Shown: positions 7,541 through 14,996 of the stretch, piece by piece
Position numbering within the stretch: the first letter of the stretch is position 1
How the letters are laid out: every line of letters begins with the position of its first letter
Assembly: GCA_025922715.1 (NCBI GenBank)
Contig: JAICHH010000010.1
Coordinates: forward strand, 1-22,590
Direction: 5' to 3'
DNA from: Nitrososphaeraceae archaeon
GTDB lineage: Archaea; Thermoproteota; Nitrososphaeria; Nitrososphaerales; Nitrososphaeraceae
DNA: 22,590 bases
The notes under the pieces: model-generated
Database searches by the model: none
What the model was told of the DNA's origin: nothing
The model's input: the letters and a program-made list of their open reading frames with translations, nothing else
Translations under genes and position numbers: made by a program

Positions 7541-8365
7541 ATGTTAGAAATAAAGAAGAGATATGTTATTCCAGGTGATGTGATTATAGAAGGAAATTAT
7601 AGACCATTAATGAATGTAATAAAAAAAGATAATGTTATAATTGCTACTAGGATAGGGATTGCCGAATCAAGTAAAGATGGCATAAAAGTTATTCCCTTAT
7701 CAGGTGTTTATATTCCTAGAATAAATGATATAGTTATTGGAAAAATTATAGATAATTCTTCATTATCTTGGGAAGTAGATATTAATGCATGTTTTTCAGC
7801 TCATCTTCCGGCTCAGGATGTGTTTGGAAGAGATTTTTCTCCTGCAAAAGATGATATGAAAAAAAGACTTGCGCCGGGTGATTTGGTAACAGCGAGAATT
7901 ATAACTTTTGACAGAACAAGAGATCCAATGTTAACCATTCAGGAAAAGGATTTAGGTAAGATTTCTAATGGTGAATTTTTAAAAATATCCTCAACACGTG
8001 TTCCTCGTTTAATAGGAAAAAGAGGTTCGATGATACAAACAATTGAACAAGCTACACAAACTAGAATTTTAATTGGGCAAAATGGGATACTTGTTCTAAC
8101 TGGAAAAAATGATGAAGGTATTGCTCTTGCTTTTAAAGCTATAAAATTAGTTGAGGAAGAAGCCCATACCTCAAATTTAACACAAAAAGTGAAAGATTTG
8201 CTAAATGTTTCTGAGGAGGTAACACAAACAGAAACTAATAATAGTTCTGTGAATAACGAAGACTATGTCAACAATAGCAATACAGATAACAATTCCAGTG
8301 ATATGGAAAATGATCATAGTTCAAATATTACTACTGAATCTCCAAAAGAGGTTCAACCTAATTAA
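7541..8365 (+). CDS. rrp4: Exosome RNA-binding subunit Rrp4
   Basis: Cap subunit of the archaeal exosome; a trimer sits on the Rrp41-Rrp42 ring and feeds RNA into the pore. Three domains are visible: N-terminal (1-60, with PGDVI at 11-15), S1 (about 64-138, with the FSAHLPAQD loop and GDLVTARI) and KH (about 148-210) with the GKRG loop at 159-162 in VPRLIGKRGSMI. Residues 225-274 form an Asn/Asp/Ser/Glu-rich, probably disordered tail that is not part of the usual fold. A strong AAGGAG (7520-7525) and a TATA-like ATATAAAA (7461-7468) precede it; an ATG at 7526 opens only a three-codon frame, so 7541 is the start. First of three exosome genes. Confidence 0.96.
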   Translation: MLEIKKRYVIPGDVIIEGNYRPLMNVIKKDNVIIATRIGIAESSKDGIKVIPLSGVYIPRINDIVIGKIIDNSSLSWEVDINACFSAHLPAQDVFGRDFSPAKDDMKKRLAPGDLVTARIITFDRTRDPMLTIQEKDLGKISNGEFLKISSTRVPRLIGKRGSMIQTIEQATQTRILIGQNGILVLTGKNDEGIALAFKAIKLVEEEAHTSNLTQKVKDLLNVSEEVTQTETNNSSVNNEDYVNNSNTDNNSSDMENDHSSNITTESPKEVQPN

Positions 8366-8383
8366 GAATAGAGGATAAAGATT

Positions 8384-9145
8384 ATGGATCAAACAATTCT
8401 AATAGATGAAAATGGAAAGCGTACTGACGGTCGATCTATTGATGATTTAAGAGATGTTAAGATTACTATAGGAGTCTTAAAGAATGCAGATGGATCTGCC
8501 TCTATAGAATTTGGTAAAAACAAAATTATAGTAGCAGTATATGGGCCAAGAGAAGTTCATCCTAAACATATGGCTCTTCCAGATCGATGTGTCTTAAGAT
8601 GTAGATATCATATGTCACCTTTTTCAACAGATACTAGAAAAAACCCAGCTCCCTCAAGAAGAGAAGTTGAAATTTCAAAGGTAATGCGTGAAGCATTAGA
8701 ACCAGCAATAATGTTAGAGGATTATCCTAGAGCGGCTATTGATGTTTTTGTTGAAGTATTACAGGCCGATGGTGGATCAAGATGTGCAGGAATTGCCGCA
8801 GCATCAGTGGCTTTAGCTGATGCTGGAGTTAATATGCGAGACTTGGTGGCAGCATGTGCTGCTGGAAAAGTAAATGATAAAATAGTTCTTGATATCAATG
8901 ACATTGAAGATAAAGAAGGATCAGCCGATATGCCCGTTGCATATTTACCAAATCTTGAACAGATAACCTTATTACAATTAGATGGAATATTAACCGAATC
9001 TCAATTTAATGAATGTGTAGAAAAAGCTATTCATGGATGTAAAATGGTTTATGAAATACAAAGAAAAGCATTAATAGAAAAATACTTTGGAAATGATTTG
9101 CCTGAAGGCGAAGAGAAAGAATTAGAGGAGAATAAGGAGAATTGA
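8384..9145 (+). CDS. rrp41: Exosome catalytic subunit Rrp41
   Basis: RNase PH-type 3'-5' phosphorolytic exoribonuclease and polyadenylating subunit of the archaeal exosome. RTDGRSIDDLR (13-23) and NADGSASIEFG (34-44) open the RNase PH fold. RCRYHMSPFS (72-81) and SRREVEISK (91-99) supply RNA and phosphate contacts, and ADGGSRCAGI (128-137) is the conserved phosphate-binding region. Asp182 in SADMPVAY corresponds to the catalytic Asp of Sulfolobus Rrp41, so the site looks active. The last 20 residues are Glu-rich. It starts 18 bases after rrp4 with a GAGG upstream, and its stop overlaps the TTG start of rrp42. Confidence 0.97.
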   Translation: MDQTILIDENGKRTDGRSIDDLRDVKITIGVLKNADGSASIEFGKNKIIVAVYGPREVHPKHMALPDRCVLRCRYHMSPFSTDTRKNPAPSRREVEISKVMREALEPAIMLEDYPRAAIDVFVEVLQADGGSRCAGIAAASVALADAGVNMRDLVAACAAGKVNDKIVLDINDIEDKEGSADMPVAYLPNLEQITLLQLDGILTESQFNECVEKAIHGCKMVYEIQRKALIEKYFGNDLPEGEEKELEENKEN

Positions 9146-9960
9146 GTTTATCAAAAAAATCACCAATAGTAATAGAACAATTACGTAAACGACAGATGTT
9201 CGATTTAATTACTAATGGAAAAAGACTTGATGGTAGAAGTTTAGAAGATATAAGAGATTTACAAATAGAAATAAATATAATAAAAAAAGCAGATGGTTCT
9301 GCTAAGGTAAGATTAGGCAATTCAGAAGTAATTGCAGGTGTAAAAGTTGAAACTGGCGCACCATTTGAAGGATTAGAAAATAAAGGTGCATTAATTGTAA
9401 CTGCAGAAGTTCTACCTATTGCATCTCCCTACATAGAACCTGGACCTCCTGACGAAGAGACAATAGAGCTTGCTAGAGTAGTTGATCGAGGCATCAGAGA
9501 ATCTCAGATGATAGACTTAGATAAATTAGTTTTAATTCCTGGTAAAATAGTTTATGTTATTTTCGTTGATTGTAGTATAATCAATGCTGATGGCAATCTT
9601 TTTGATGCAACTTCATATGCTGTAGTTGCTGCATTATTAAGCACTCAGTTACCAATTTTTGAAATTCATGATGAAAAGGTGGTTGATACAGGAAAAAAAC
9701 AGGAACCTCCAATTAGAACAATACCAGTATCCATAACTTCAATACGAATAGGAAATAATATTATTATAGATCCTACTGCTGAAGAGGAGGCATGTATGGA
9801 ATCAAGGATAACAATAACTACTAATTCTAATAATGAATATACTGCAATACAGAAGGGATCAACTGGTTATTTTACTCTTGAACAAATAAAATTTACTGCT
9901 CAAACAGCAAGAGTTAAAGCAGAGACTTTACGAACTAGATTAAAGGAGCTGATAAAATAG
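9142..9960 (+). CDS. rrp42: Exosome structural subunit Rrp42
   Basis: RNase PH-fold partner of Rrp41; the hexameric ring needs both, but Rrp42 lacks the catalytic residues. Diagnostic are GKRLDGRSLEDIRDLQIEIN (27-46), NSEVIAGVKVETGAPFEG (70-87), ETIELARVVDRGIRES (104-119) and DGNLFDATSYAVVAALLST (150-168). The length of 272 is normal. Start is TTG at 9142 inside the overlapping TTGA of the rrp41 stop, with a good AAGGAGA (9134-9140) just upstream, which points to translational coupling and equal amounts of the two subunits. No ATG is available before the conserved core. Confidence 0.97.
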   Translation: MSLSKKSPIVIEQLRKRQMFDLITNGKRLDGRSLEDIRDLQIEINIIKKADGSAKVRLGNSEVIAGVKVETGAPFEGLENKGALIVTAEVLPIASPYIEPGPPDEETIELARVVDRGIRESQMIDLDKLVLIPGKIVYVIFVDCSIINADGNLFDATSYAVVAALLSTQLPIFEIHDEKVVDTGKKQEPPIRTIPVSITSIRIGNNIIIDPTAEEEACMESRITITTNSNNEYTAIQKGSTGYFTLEQIKFTAQTARVKAETLRTRLKELIK

Positions 9961-9962
9961 GG

Positions 9963-10202
9963 GTGGTAAATAGAAACAGAAAAGGTCAAACAGTACTAAA
10001 GGGTCTAGGAACAAAATTTGGTGCGACTGTTAGAAAAAGATATAGTAAAGTATATCGAACTCTTAAACAAAAAAGACGTTGTCCTTCCTGTGGCTCATTA
10101 AAATTTATGCGAATTGCATGTGGAATTTGGAATTGTCCAAAATGTAATTTTAAAGTGGCTGCTGGAGCATATGATATAAATATTGAGAAACTGCAAAGCT
10201 AA
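9963..10202 (+). CDS. rpl37ae: 50S ribosomal protein eL43 (L37Ae)
   Basis: Zinc-ribbon protein of the large ribosomal subunit. The four zinc ligands are Cys40 and Cys43 (CPSC) and Cys58 and Cys61 (CPKC), separated by 14 residues; the N-terminal half is very basic and holds GLGTKFGATVRKRYSKV (14-30), a family hallmark. Length 79 fits. The start is GTG, two bases after the rrp42 stop, in a GGGGTGG context. It sits in the exosome super-operon as in many archaea, but the rpoP (Rpo12) gene that often follows is missing; pcc1 overlaps its end instead. Confidence 0.95.
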   Translation: MVNRNRKGQTVLKGLGTKFGATVRKRYSKVYRTLKQKRRCPSCGSLKFMRIACGIWNCPKCNFKVAAGAYDINIEKLQS

Positions 10203-10461
10203 AATTAATATTTCTCTTGATCCTTCTTTACGTTCAGAAACAAAAAATTTTTTAGAATCTTTATATAATGCATTAGAACCGGATACAAAAATCTTAGTCA
10301 CTCCCCAAATTAAACTATATGTATCAAATACAGATTGTATGTCACATTTAATAATTGAAATTTCTACTTCTGATATGGCAGAATTAAGATCAGCTATCAA
10401 TTCTTACTTGCGCCTTATTAAAACCACTCATTTATGCATAACTAATCTGTTATTTGTATAA
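10183..10461 (+). CDS. pcc1: KEOPS complex subunit Pcc1
   Basis: Small dimerising subunit of KEOPS, which makes N6-threonylcarbamoyladenosine at position 37 of ANN-decoding tRNAs. It is 92 residues long. Recognition rests on AELRSAINSYLRLIKT (68-83), the C-terminal helix typical of Pcc1, and on the alternating strand pattern before it (LIIEISTSDM). The usual position between eL43 and prefoldin beta supports it. The TTG start lies 20 bases inside the eL43 gene; no other start would retain the first helix (SLRSETKNFLESLYNALEP). The last ten residues (THLCITNLLFV) look less conserved. Kae1, Bud32 and Cgi121 are not in the window. Confidence 0.82.
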   Translation: MRNCKAKINISLDPSLRSETKNFLESLYNALEPDTKILVTPQIKLYVSNTDCMSHLIIEISTSDMAELRSAINSYLRLIKTTHLCITNLLFV

Positions 10462-10501
10462 CGTTATGAATTTATATTCAATTACTTAACTATTCAATGA
10501 A

Positions 10502-10873
10502 TTGAGTCAAGAAAATGAACTGCCTCCTTGGCTTAAAGAACAAATATCTAGGTTACAACAGCTTCAACAAAACCTGCAAGCTATTATGATGCAGAAGCAA
10601 CAAATTGAACTAGAAATTGTTGAAACAGAAAGAGCATTGGAGGAATTAAGTAAAACAAATACATCTGATTCTATTTATAAAGCAGCAGGACCTTTATTAA
10701 TAAAATCTGAGAAAGATCCAATAGAAAAAGAACTTACCGAAAAAAAAGAATTAGCAAATACAAGAGTTATGGTGTTAGGAAAACAAGAATTACGTGTAAA
10801 AGAAAATCTTAAAGAGGTCGAAAATAAGATTAATCAAATGCTAAAAGGAACACAATCTACAACACAAAAATAA
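10502..10873 (+). CDS. pfdB: Prefoldin subunit beta
   Basis: Subunit of the archaeal prefoldin/GimC hexamer, which captures unfolded chains and passes them to the thermosome (encoded at 15616-17277). Two long heptad helices, about 12-50 (ISRLQQLQQNLQAIMMQKQQ begins at 14) and 77-115, flank a short hairpin with YKAAGPLLIKSE (59-70), the beta-subunit signature. Length 123 is normal. Start is TTG at 10502 directly after an out-of-frame ATG/TGA; no in-frame ATG exists before the first helix. It ends the exosome super-operon. Confidence 0.94.
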   Translation: MSQENELPPWLKEQISRLQQLQQNLQAIMMQKQQIELEIVETERALEELSKTNTSDSIYKAAGPLLIKSEKDPIEKELTEKKELANTRVMVLGKQELRVKENLKEVENKINQMLKGTQSTTQK

Positions 10874-10934
10874 AAGTTATTTTTATAGTTTAATTTTTAG
10901 TTAGAAACAATAATCCGAATATTTAATTCTATTT

Positions 10935-11666
10935 GTGTCTTTTCGTATTGTAGTAGATGAAAGAGAGCGAAATAGTAGAGTTCCTAAATTCTTAATTGAA
11001 GATGGTGCACAAATAGATTTTGCTCGACTTTCAGTAGGGGATTATATTATAGCACCAGAAATAGCTATTGAAAGAAAGACAATACATGATTTAATTAATT
11101 CAATATATGATGGAAGACTTTTTATTCAATGTTCCGATTTGACCCAATTTTATTCTAAACCTATTTTAATAATAGAAGGAAATATTTTGAATCTACAACT
11201 TGAAAATTCTGGTGAAAGCCAAATTAATGAAATTGAAATTTCATTTGAGAAAATTTTACAGGTTTATGATGCTCTTGCAACTATTGCATTAATTTTTAGA
11301 ATACCAGTTATTCATTCTCCTTCGGCAAATTATACTTCAAAATTTTTAATTATTTTATTGAATAAAGCAATAAAATCTGGTATTACAATTAATGGGCCGT
11401 TGATTAAGAGAATAAAAAAAGGAAATCATATGCAATTACAACAATTATCTATACTTTCATCATTACCTGGTATAGGAGATAAATTAGCCATAAAATTGCT
11501 TAAAAAATTCAAAACACCAACAAGAGCAATGAATGCATCGATATCTGAATTAGCTTTGATTCCCGGTTTTGGAAAAGCAAGAGCTGAAAAAGTTAAAAAA
11601 ATTCTTACTTATGAATTTAACGAAGATATTACAAAAAATCAACAGGGAACATTAAATTTTGAATAA
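10935..11666 (+). CDS. xpf: XPF/ERCC4-type structure-specific endonuclease
   Basis: Short archaeal XPF without a helicase domain, expected to cut branched DNA 5' of the junction and to need PCNA. The ERCC4 nuclease domain covers about 1-140 with VDERERN (7-13), GDY (35-37), ERKTIHD (46-52) and YDGRLFIQ (58-65), so the GD...ERKxxxD active site is complete. Two helix-hairpin-helix motifs follow: LPGIGDKLAIKLL and IPGFGKARAEKVK within 175-235. The tail TKNQQGTLNFE resembles a degenerate PCNA-interacting box. The GTG start at 10935 is the only one that keeps the first strand. At 243 residues it matches the crenarchaeal-type XPF rather than the Hef fusion of euryarchaea. Confidence 0.93.
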   Translation: MSFRIVVDERERNSRVPKFLIEDGAQIDFARLSVGDYIIAPEIAIERKTIHDLINSIYDGRLFIQCSDLTQFYSKPILIIEGNILNLQLENSGESQINEIEISFEKILQVYDALATIALIFRIPVIHSPSANYTSKFLIILLNKAIKSGITINGPLIKRIKKGNHMQLQQLSILSSLPGIGDKLAIKLLKKFKTPTRAMNASISELALIPGFGKARAEKVKKILTYEFNEDITKNQQGTLNFE

Positions 11667-11728
11667 ATTTATTCTATTGCAATATTCATAATTTTAGAAG
11701 ATAAATTATTATTATTTTATATTTAATC

Positions 11729-11739
11729 TCTTTATAAAG
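11729..11739 (+). promoter_or_regulatory. TATA box of the FMN split-barrel gene
   Basis: TCTTTATAAAG lies 22-32 bases before the ATG at 11761, consistent with leaderless transcription. No Shine-Dalgarno is seen. Confidence 0.5.
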
Positions 11740-11760
11740 TTATTATGAAATAAAATTCTA

Positions 11761-12432
11761 ATGAAACTAATAAAAAAACTTGAAATTCAATCCAAAGAAA
11801 ATATTATTAATTTTCTAAATAAACAAGCAGTTGGAAGATTCGCAACTATAGATATCAATGGCTTTCCCCAGATAATACCGATGAATTTTGTGTATGTTCA
11901 AGCTGAAAAAAGAGATAATTCTGGTATTCTTAAACAAGATAGTATATACATGCATTCTTATCGATTTGGTGAGAAAATAGATAATATCAAAAGGAATTCA
12001 AATACAGGATTTGAAGTAGATCAACACTTGGCTTTTTTGCCATCCTATTATTTCCATCCTTCTGATGCGTCACAAGCTGATACATTGTATAAAAGCGTAG
12101 TTATAAAAGGACAATCACTTATCATTGAAGATAAGGAAGAGAAAACACTAGCTTTAAATTCATTAATGGAAAAATATCAACCTGAAGGTAATTATGAAAA
12201 ACTTAACTCAAAAATGCATTCAGTACAAGAAGTAACTGTAATAAAATTAATCCCCACCAATATGAAAGGAAAATATAAGATTGGACAACAATGGACTCCA
12301 TCCTATAGATTGAAAATAGCTGAAAAAATTCTAACTAGAGAAAAAGAAAATGCTAAATTAATTTTTCAAGTGATGGGAATTGAAATTTTAGAAGATAAAA
12401 ATTTAAAAATAAAAAAAGAACCAATATTATGA
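11761..12432 (+). CDS. Pyridoxamine 5'-phosphate oxidase-like FMN-binding split-barrel protein
   Basis: A 223-residue flavin split-barrel protein, probably binding FMN or F420-type flavins; the true substrate is unknown. The motif VGRFATIDINGFPQIIPMNF (24-43) is the first strand pair, then YMHSYRFGEKIDNIKRNSNT (60-79) and GFEVDQHL, a pattern common to PNPOx-like proteins that handle reactive or cofactor-like molecules. The Lys/Glu-rich tail after residue 180 is probably helical. It faces the hypothetical minus-strand gene at 12444 tail-to-tail with an 11-base gap. True PNPOx of the PLP salvage pathway is not implied. Confidence 0.88.
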   Translation: MKLIKKLEIQSKENIINFLNKQAVGRFATIDINGFPQIIPMNFVYVQAEKRDNSGILKQDSIYMHSYRFGEKIDNIKRNSNTGFEVDQHLAFLPSYYFHPSDASQADTLYKSVVIKGQSLIIEDKEEKTLALNSLMEKYQPEGNYEKLNSKMHSVQEVTVIKLIPTNMKGKYKIGQQWTPSYRLKIAEKILTREKENAKLIFQVMGIEILEDKNLKIKKEPIL

Positions 12433-12443
12433 GTTTCCAAAAT

Positions 12444-12884
12444 TTAATAATGCTGCCCACATATCTGAAATGCGAACATAATATATCCAATAACCTTACC
12501 GTCTTCTTTTCTAAATTGATAAAAATTGTTTGTATCTTTTGGCATCATTTCATTTTTCAGTAACAATGCTTTCTCTTTAGAGACTTGTATTATTTTCAGT
12601 CTATCATTCATTATCTTATCTAGTAGTATTCTTGAATTATAGGAATCATTACGTATGATAATCATTGAAATTGTTCTATCTATATTTTCTCTATCGACTA
12701 TTATTAAATAAATATTGGCATCATCATTTTTAAAGGGATCAGGAGAAGTAAAGGAATCAACTTTAGCATATTTTAGAAACTCATCCTTGAAGGAATAGGC
12801 AAGTTGACTCATAATTGCTATATCTGCTATATCCAAAGACTTGATGGATTCTATTTTTGGGGATTGGATTTCAGAAGATAACAC
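12444..12884 (-). CDS. Hypothetical protein, 146 residues
   Basis: I do not recognise this protein. It starts with GTG (MLSSEIQ). No membrane segment, signal peptide or metal-binding cluster is visible; the only Cys is near the end in FAFQICGQHY (137-146). The residue pattern suggests an alpha/beta fold: helix about 16-40, strand YLIIVDR (59-65), strand TISMIIIRND (71-80), helix SRILLDKIMNDRL, strand KIIQVS, and a final strand pair KVIGYIMFAF. It lies 67 bases downstream of the siroheme decarboxylase gene on the same strand and may share its transcript. A role in haem synthesis would be guilt by association only. Confidence 0.7.
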   Translation of the reverse strand: MLSSEIQSPKIESIKSLDIADIAIMSQLAYSFKDEFLKYAKVDSFTSPDPFKNDDANIYLIIVDRENIDRTISMIIIRNDSYNSRILLDKIMNDRLKIIQVSKEKALLLKNEMMPKDTNNFYQFRKEDGKVIGYIMFAFQICGQHY

Positions 12885-12951
12885 AATTATCTTTTAATTA
12901 TTTGTTATATATTTTATTTTATTCAATGATTATTCAAAATTATCAAATTGA

Positions 12952-13962
12952 TTACTCCTCCTCAAAATATTTTACTCTTTCTTTCTTAAATTCTCTTGAA
13001 CTGAATAGAATCTTATAGTCATAGATTTTAATTATATATGAAATTTCTTTGGCAATTTTTTCAGCAGCTTCTATACTTCTCGCATGTATCATACTAAATA
13101 TATTAAATTTCCAATCTGGATAAGTTGGTCTTCTATAACAATGACTTACTTGGGGAAATTCTGCCAACTTGTACCCTACTTTATTTACCATTTCTTCTGG
13201 TACGTTCCAGACTATCATCCCGTTTGCGGTAAATCCTGCATCTCTATGTCTCAAGATAGCAGCAAAACGTCTCATTATCCCGTTTTCTTCAAACTCCTTT
13301 GATTTTTTAAATAATTCTTTCTGTGTTAGTCCAAGTTTCTCTGCACTTTTCTTGAAAGGCTCTGGAATTATTTCTATATCTTTTTGTAGTTCTCTTATAA
13401 ACTCTTTATCTTGATCAGTCAATTTGCTTTTTTCGGGATTAAGTTCTTTGATCGTCTCCGTAGGTTTAGGATTTGAGGAATCATTATTTACCATGTCAAG
13501 TTTAACGCCTATCTTATACATTTTCAATGTTGGCAAAAGCCTATATTTTATTACTCCATCAAGGGAAGACATTTTATTCAAAATTTCTTTCATGTCCTTT
13601 TCTGGAGGTACTGCTAAAGTGAACCATATGTTGAATTCGTGATTCCTTTCATAATTATGACTAACACCAGAATATTTGTTTATTTCATTTGCAATATAAT
13701 CTAATTTTTCAGGTTTTACCGCAAAAGCTATTAGTGCACTCTTGTAGCCTAATCTTCTAGTATCAAAGATTGCATTAATTTGTCTAATCAATCCCATCTG
13801 TTTGAGGTTATGTATTCTTTTCATAACTTCATTTTCTGATATATTATGATGAATAGCTAACTCTAAAAATGGCCTTTCTTTAAGAGGAAAACACCACTGA
13901 ATTTCATTTAAAATATTTCTATCGAGTAAATCCAATTGATTTACTTGTATAGATGTTTTCAA
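12952..13962 (-). CDS. ahbAB: Siroheme decarboxylase, AhbA-AhbB-like fusion (tandem Lrp/AsnC type)
   Basis: A 336-residue protein made of two copies of the AhbA/AhbB (NirD/L/G/H) unit, which decarboxylates siroheme to didecarboxysiroheme in the alternative haem pathway (or haem d1 route). Each copy has a winged-helix part and an Lrp/AsnC-like sensor part. Copy 1 spans about 10-157, copy 2 about 181-333. The matching linker motifs are GLIRQINAIFDTRRLGY (57-73) and GIMRRFAAILRHRDAGF (228-244). The haem-site motifs are VSHNYER (100-106) followed by FNIWFTL (110-116), and VSHCYRR (272-278) followed by WKFNIFSMIHA (284-294). The joining segment 158-180 is Asn/Pro/Lys-rich. Annotation software would often call this an Lrp/AsnC regulator. 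AhbC and AhbD are not in the window. Confidence 0.9.
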   Translation of the reverse strand: MKTSIQVNQLDLLDRNILNEIQWCFPLKERPFLELAIHHNISENEVMKRIHNLKQMGLIRQINAIFDTRRLGYKSALIAFAVKPEKLDYIANEINKYSGVSHNYERNHEFNIWFTLAVPPEKDMKEILNKMSSLDGVIKYRLLPTLKMYKIGVKLDMVNNDSSNPKPTETIKELNPEKSKLTDQDKEFIRELQKDIEIIPEPFKKSAEKLGLTQKELFKKSKEFEENGIMRRFAAILRHRDAGFTANGMIVWNVPEEMVNKVGYKLAEFPQVSHCYRRPTYPDWKFNIFSMIHARSIEAAEKIAKEISYIIKIYDYKILFSSREFKKERVKYFEEE

Positions 13963-14114
13963 TTTTTGTTGAATTATATATAATATCTATTAAATACTTA
14001 TGCATTTATCTAATCCTTATTATTTAAATATCATAATAGTATAATTATAAAGAATTTGTAGTTTTAATTATAATACCTCTATTACATATCTCAAATCTAA
14101 TGAATTTATAATTA

Positions 14115-14145
14115 ATTGTTAATAGCAATACTATCTATTAACAAT
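14115..14145. repeat. Perfect 11-bp inverted repeat upstream of spt5
   Basis: ATTGTTAATAG (14115-14125) and CTATTAACAAT (14135-14145) are exact reverse complements separated by nine bases (CAATACTAT). It lies in the gap between the divergent ahbAB and spt5 genes, 153 bases before the first and about 97 before the second. It could be an operator for a dimeric regulator or a transcript hairpin. Confidence 0.75.
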
Positions 14146-14200
14146 AAAAGTAATTTTGTTTTCTTTTCATACATACTAATATTTAAAAATATAAAATAAA

Positions 14201-14211
14201 TTTATAATATA
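14201..14211 (+). promoter_or_regulatory. TATA box of spt5
   Basis: TTTATAATATA lies about 31-41 bases before the ATG at 14242, giving a leader of only a few bases. It supports use of the full-length start, including the acidic N-terminal tail. Confidence 0.45.
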
Positions 14212-14241
14212 CCGTAATCGTAAAATATTGTATTATAATTA

Positions 14242-14901
14242 ATGAAAAACAAAAAAGATATAGATGATAATCTAAATGATCTTATAGAGTCTGATAATGA
14301 TAATTATGATAAAGATACTAATGAACTAGAATCTAATAATACAGATACTTTATCTAAAGATGAGAAAACTAAAAATGTAAAAAAAGTTGATTCTAATACT
14401 CTAAATAGTCAGTCGAATCCATCAATTAAAAATAACCATAACGTAGATATTCAAGATTCTGATTCAAAATTTTTTGCAATTAGAATAACAGGTGGTCAAG
14501 AAAATGTCGTTGCAAATATTTTACAAAATAAAATTAATTCAAAAAGAATAAGTTTACGTTCTATTCTTATCTTGGAGAATTTCAAGGGTTATGTTATTGT
14601 TGAAGCTCCTGATTCAAATATTGCATATGATGCATTATACGGAGTTAGACATGTTCGTGGACAAATACGAGGAGATCTTCCTTTTAGTGATATTGAAAAG
14701 TATCTTGTAAAGAAACCAGTAGTAACAGAGTTAAGCATAGATGATACAGTAGAAGTTATAGCTGGACCTTTTAAATCGATGAAAGCAAAGATTATACGTG
14801 TTGATTATGAAAAACAAGAAGCTACTGTAGTATTACTTGATTCTCCGTATCAAATTCCTGTTACTGTAGATGCAAATTATTTAAAAAAAGCAAGTGGATA
14901 G
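14242..14901 (+). CDS. spt5: Transcription elongation factor Spt5 (NusG family)
   Basis: Processivity factor that binds the RNA polymerase clamp through its NGN domain, normally with Spt4. NGN covers about 76-160 (KFFAIRITGGQENVVANILQ at 76-95, then VIVEAP and VRHVRGQIRG) and a single KOW domain follows at about 165-219 (DTVEVIAGPFKSMKAKIIRV). Archaeal Spt5 is usually about 150 residues; here a 75-residue, Asp/Glu/Asn/Ser-rich, presumably disordered N-terminal region is added. The frame is open throughout and the only ATG is at 14242. SecE, which often precedes spt5 in archaea, is not found upstream. uL11 follows 95 bases later, a common pairing. Confidence 0.94.
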   Translation: MKNKKDIDDNLNDLIESDNDNYDKDTNELESNNTDTLSKDEKTKNVKKVDSNTLNSQSNPSIKNNHNVDIQDSDSKFFAIRITGGQENVVANILQNKINSKRISLRSILILENFKGYVIVEAPDSNIAYDALYGVRHVRGQIRGDLPFSDIEKYLVKKPVVTELSIDDTVEVIAGPFKSMKAKIIRVDYEKQEATVVLLDSPYQIPVTVDANYLKKASG

Positions 14902-14996
14902 TTTATACTTATATAAAAGTGTAAACATAAAAATAATTTTAATTACATATGATGATATGATGACGATTTATATTTCGGAAAAATATTATTTTTGAC

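Noticed and set aside
13084..13642. Three plus-strand open frames of 72-81 codons
   Set aside because: They lie entirely antisense to the siroheme decarboxylase gene, overlap one another, and have no family-like content.
12952..13962. Lrp/AsnC-family transcriptional regulator
   Set aside because: Two tandem units with VSHxYxR and FNxWF/KFNIF motifs match siroheme decarboxylases better; ordinary Lrp proteins are about 150 residues and lack these motifs.
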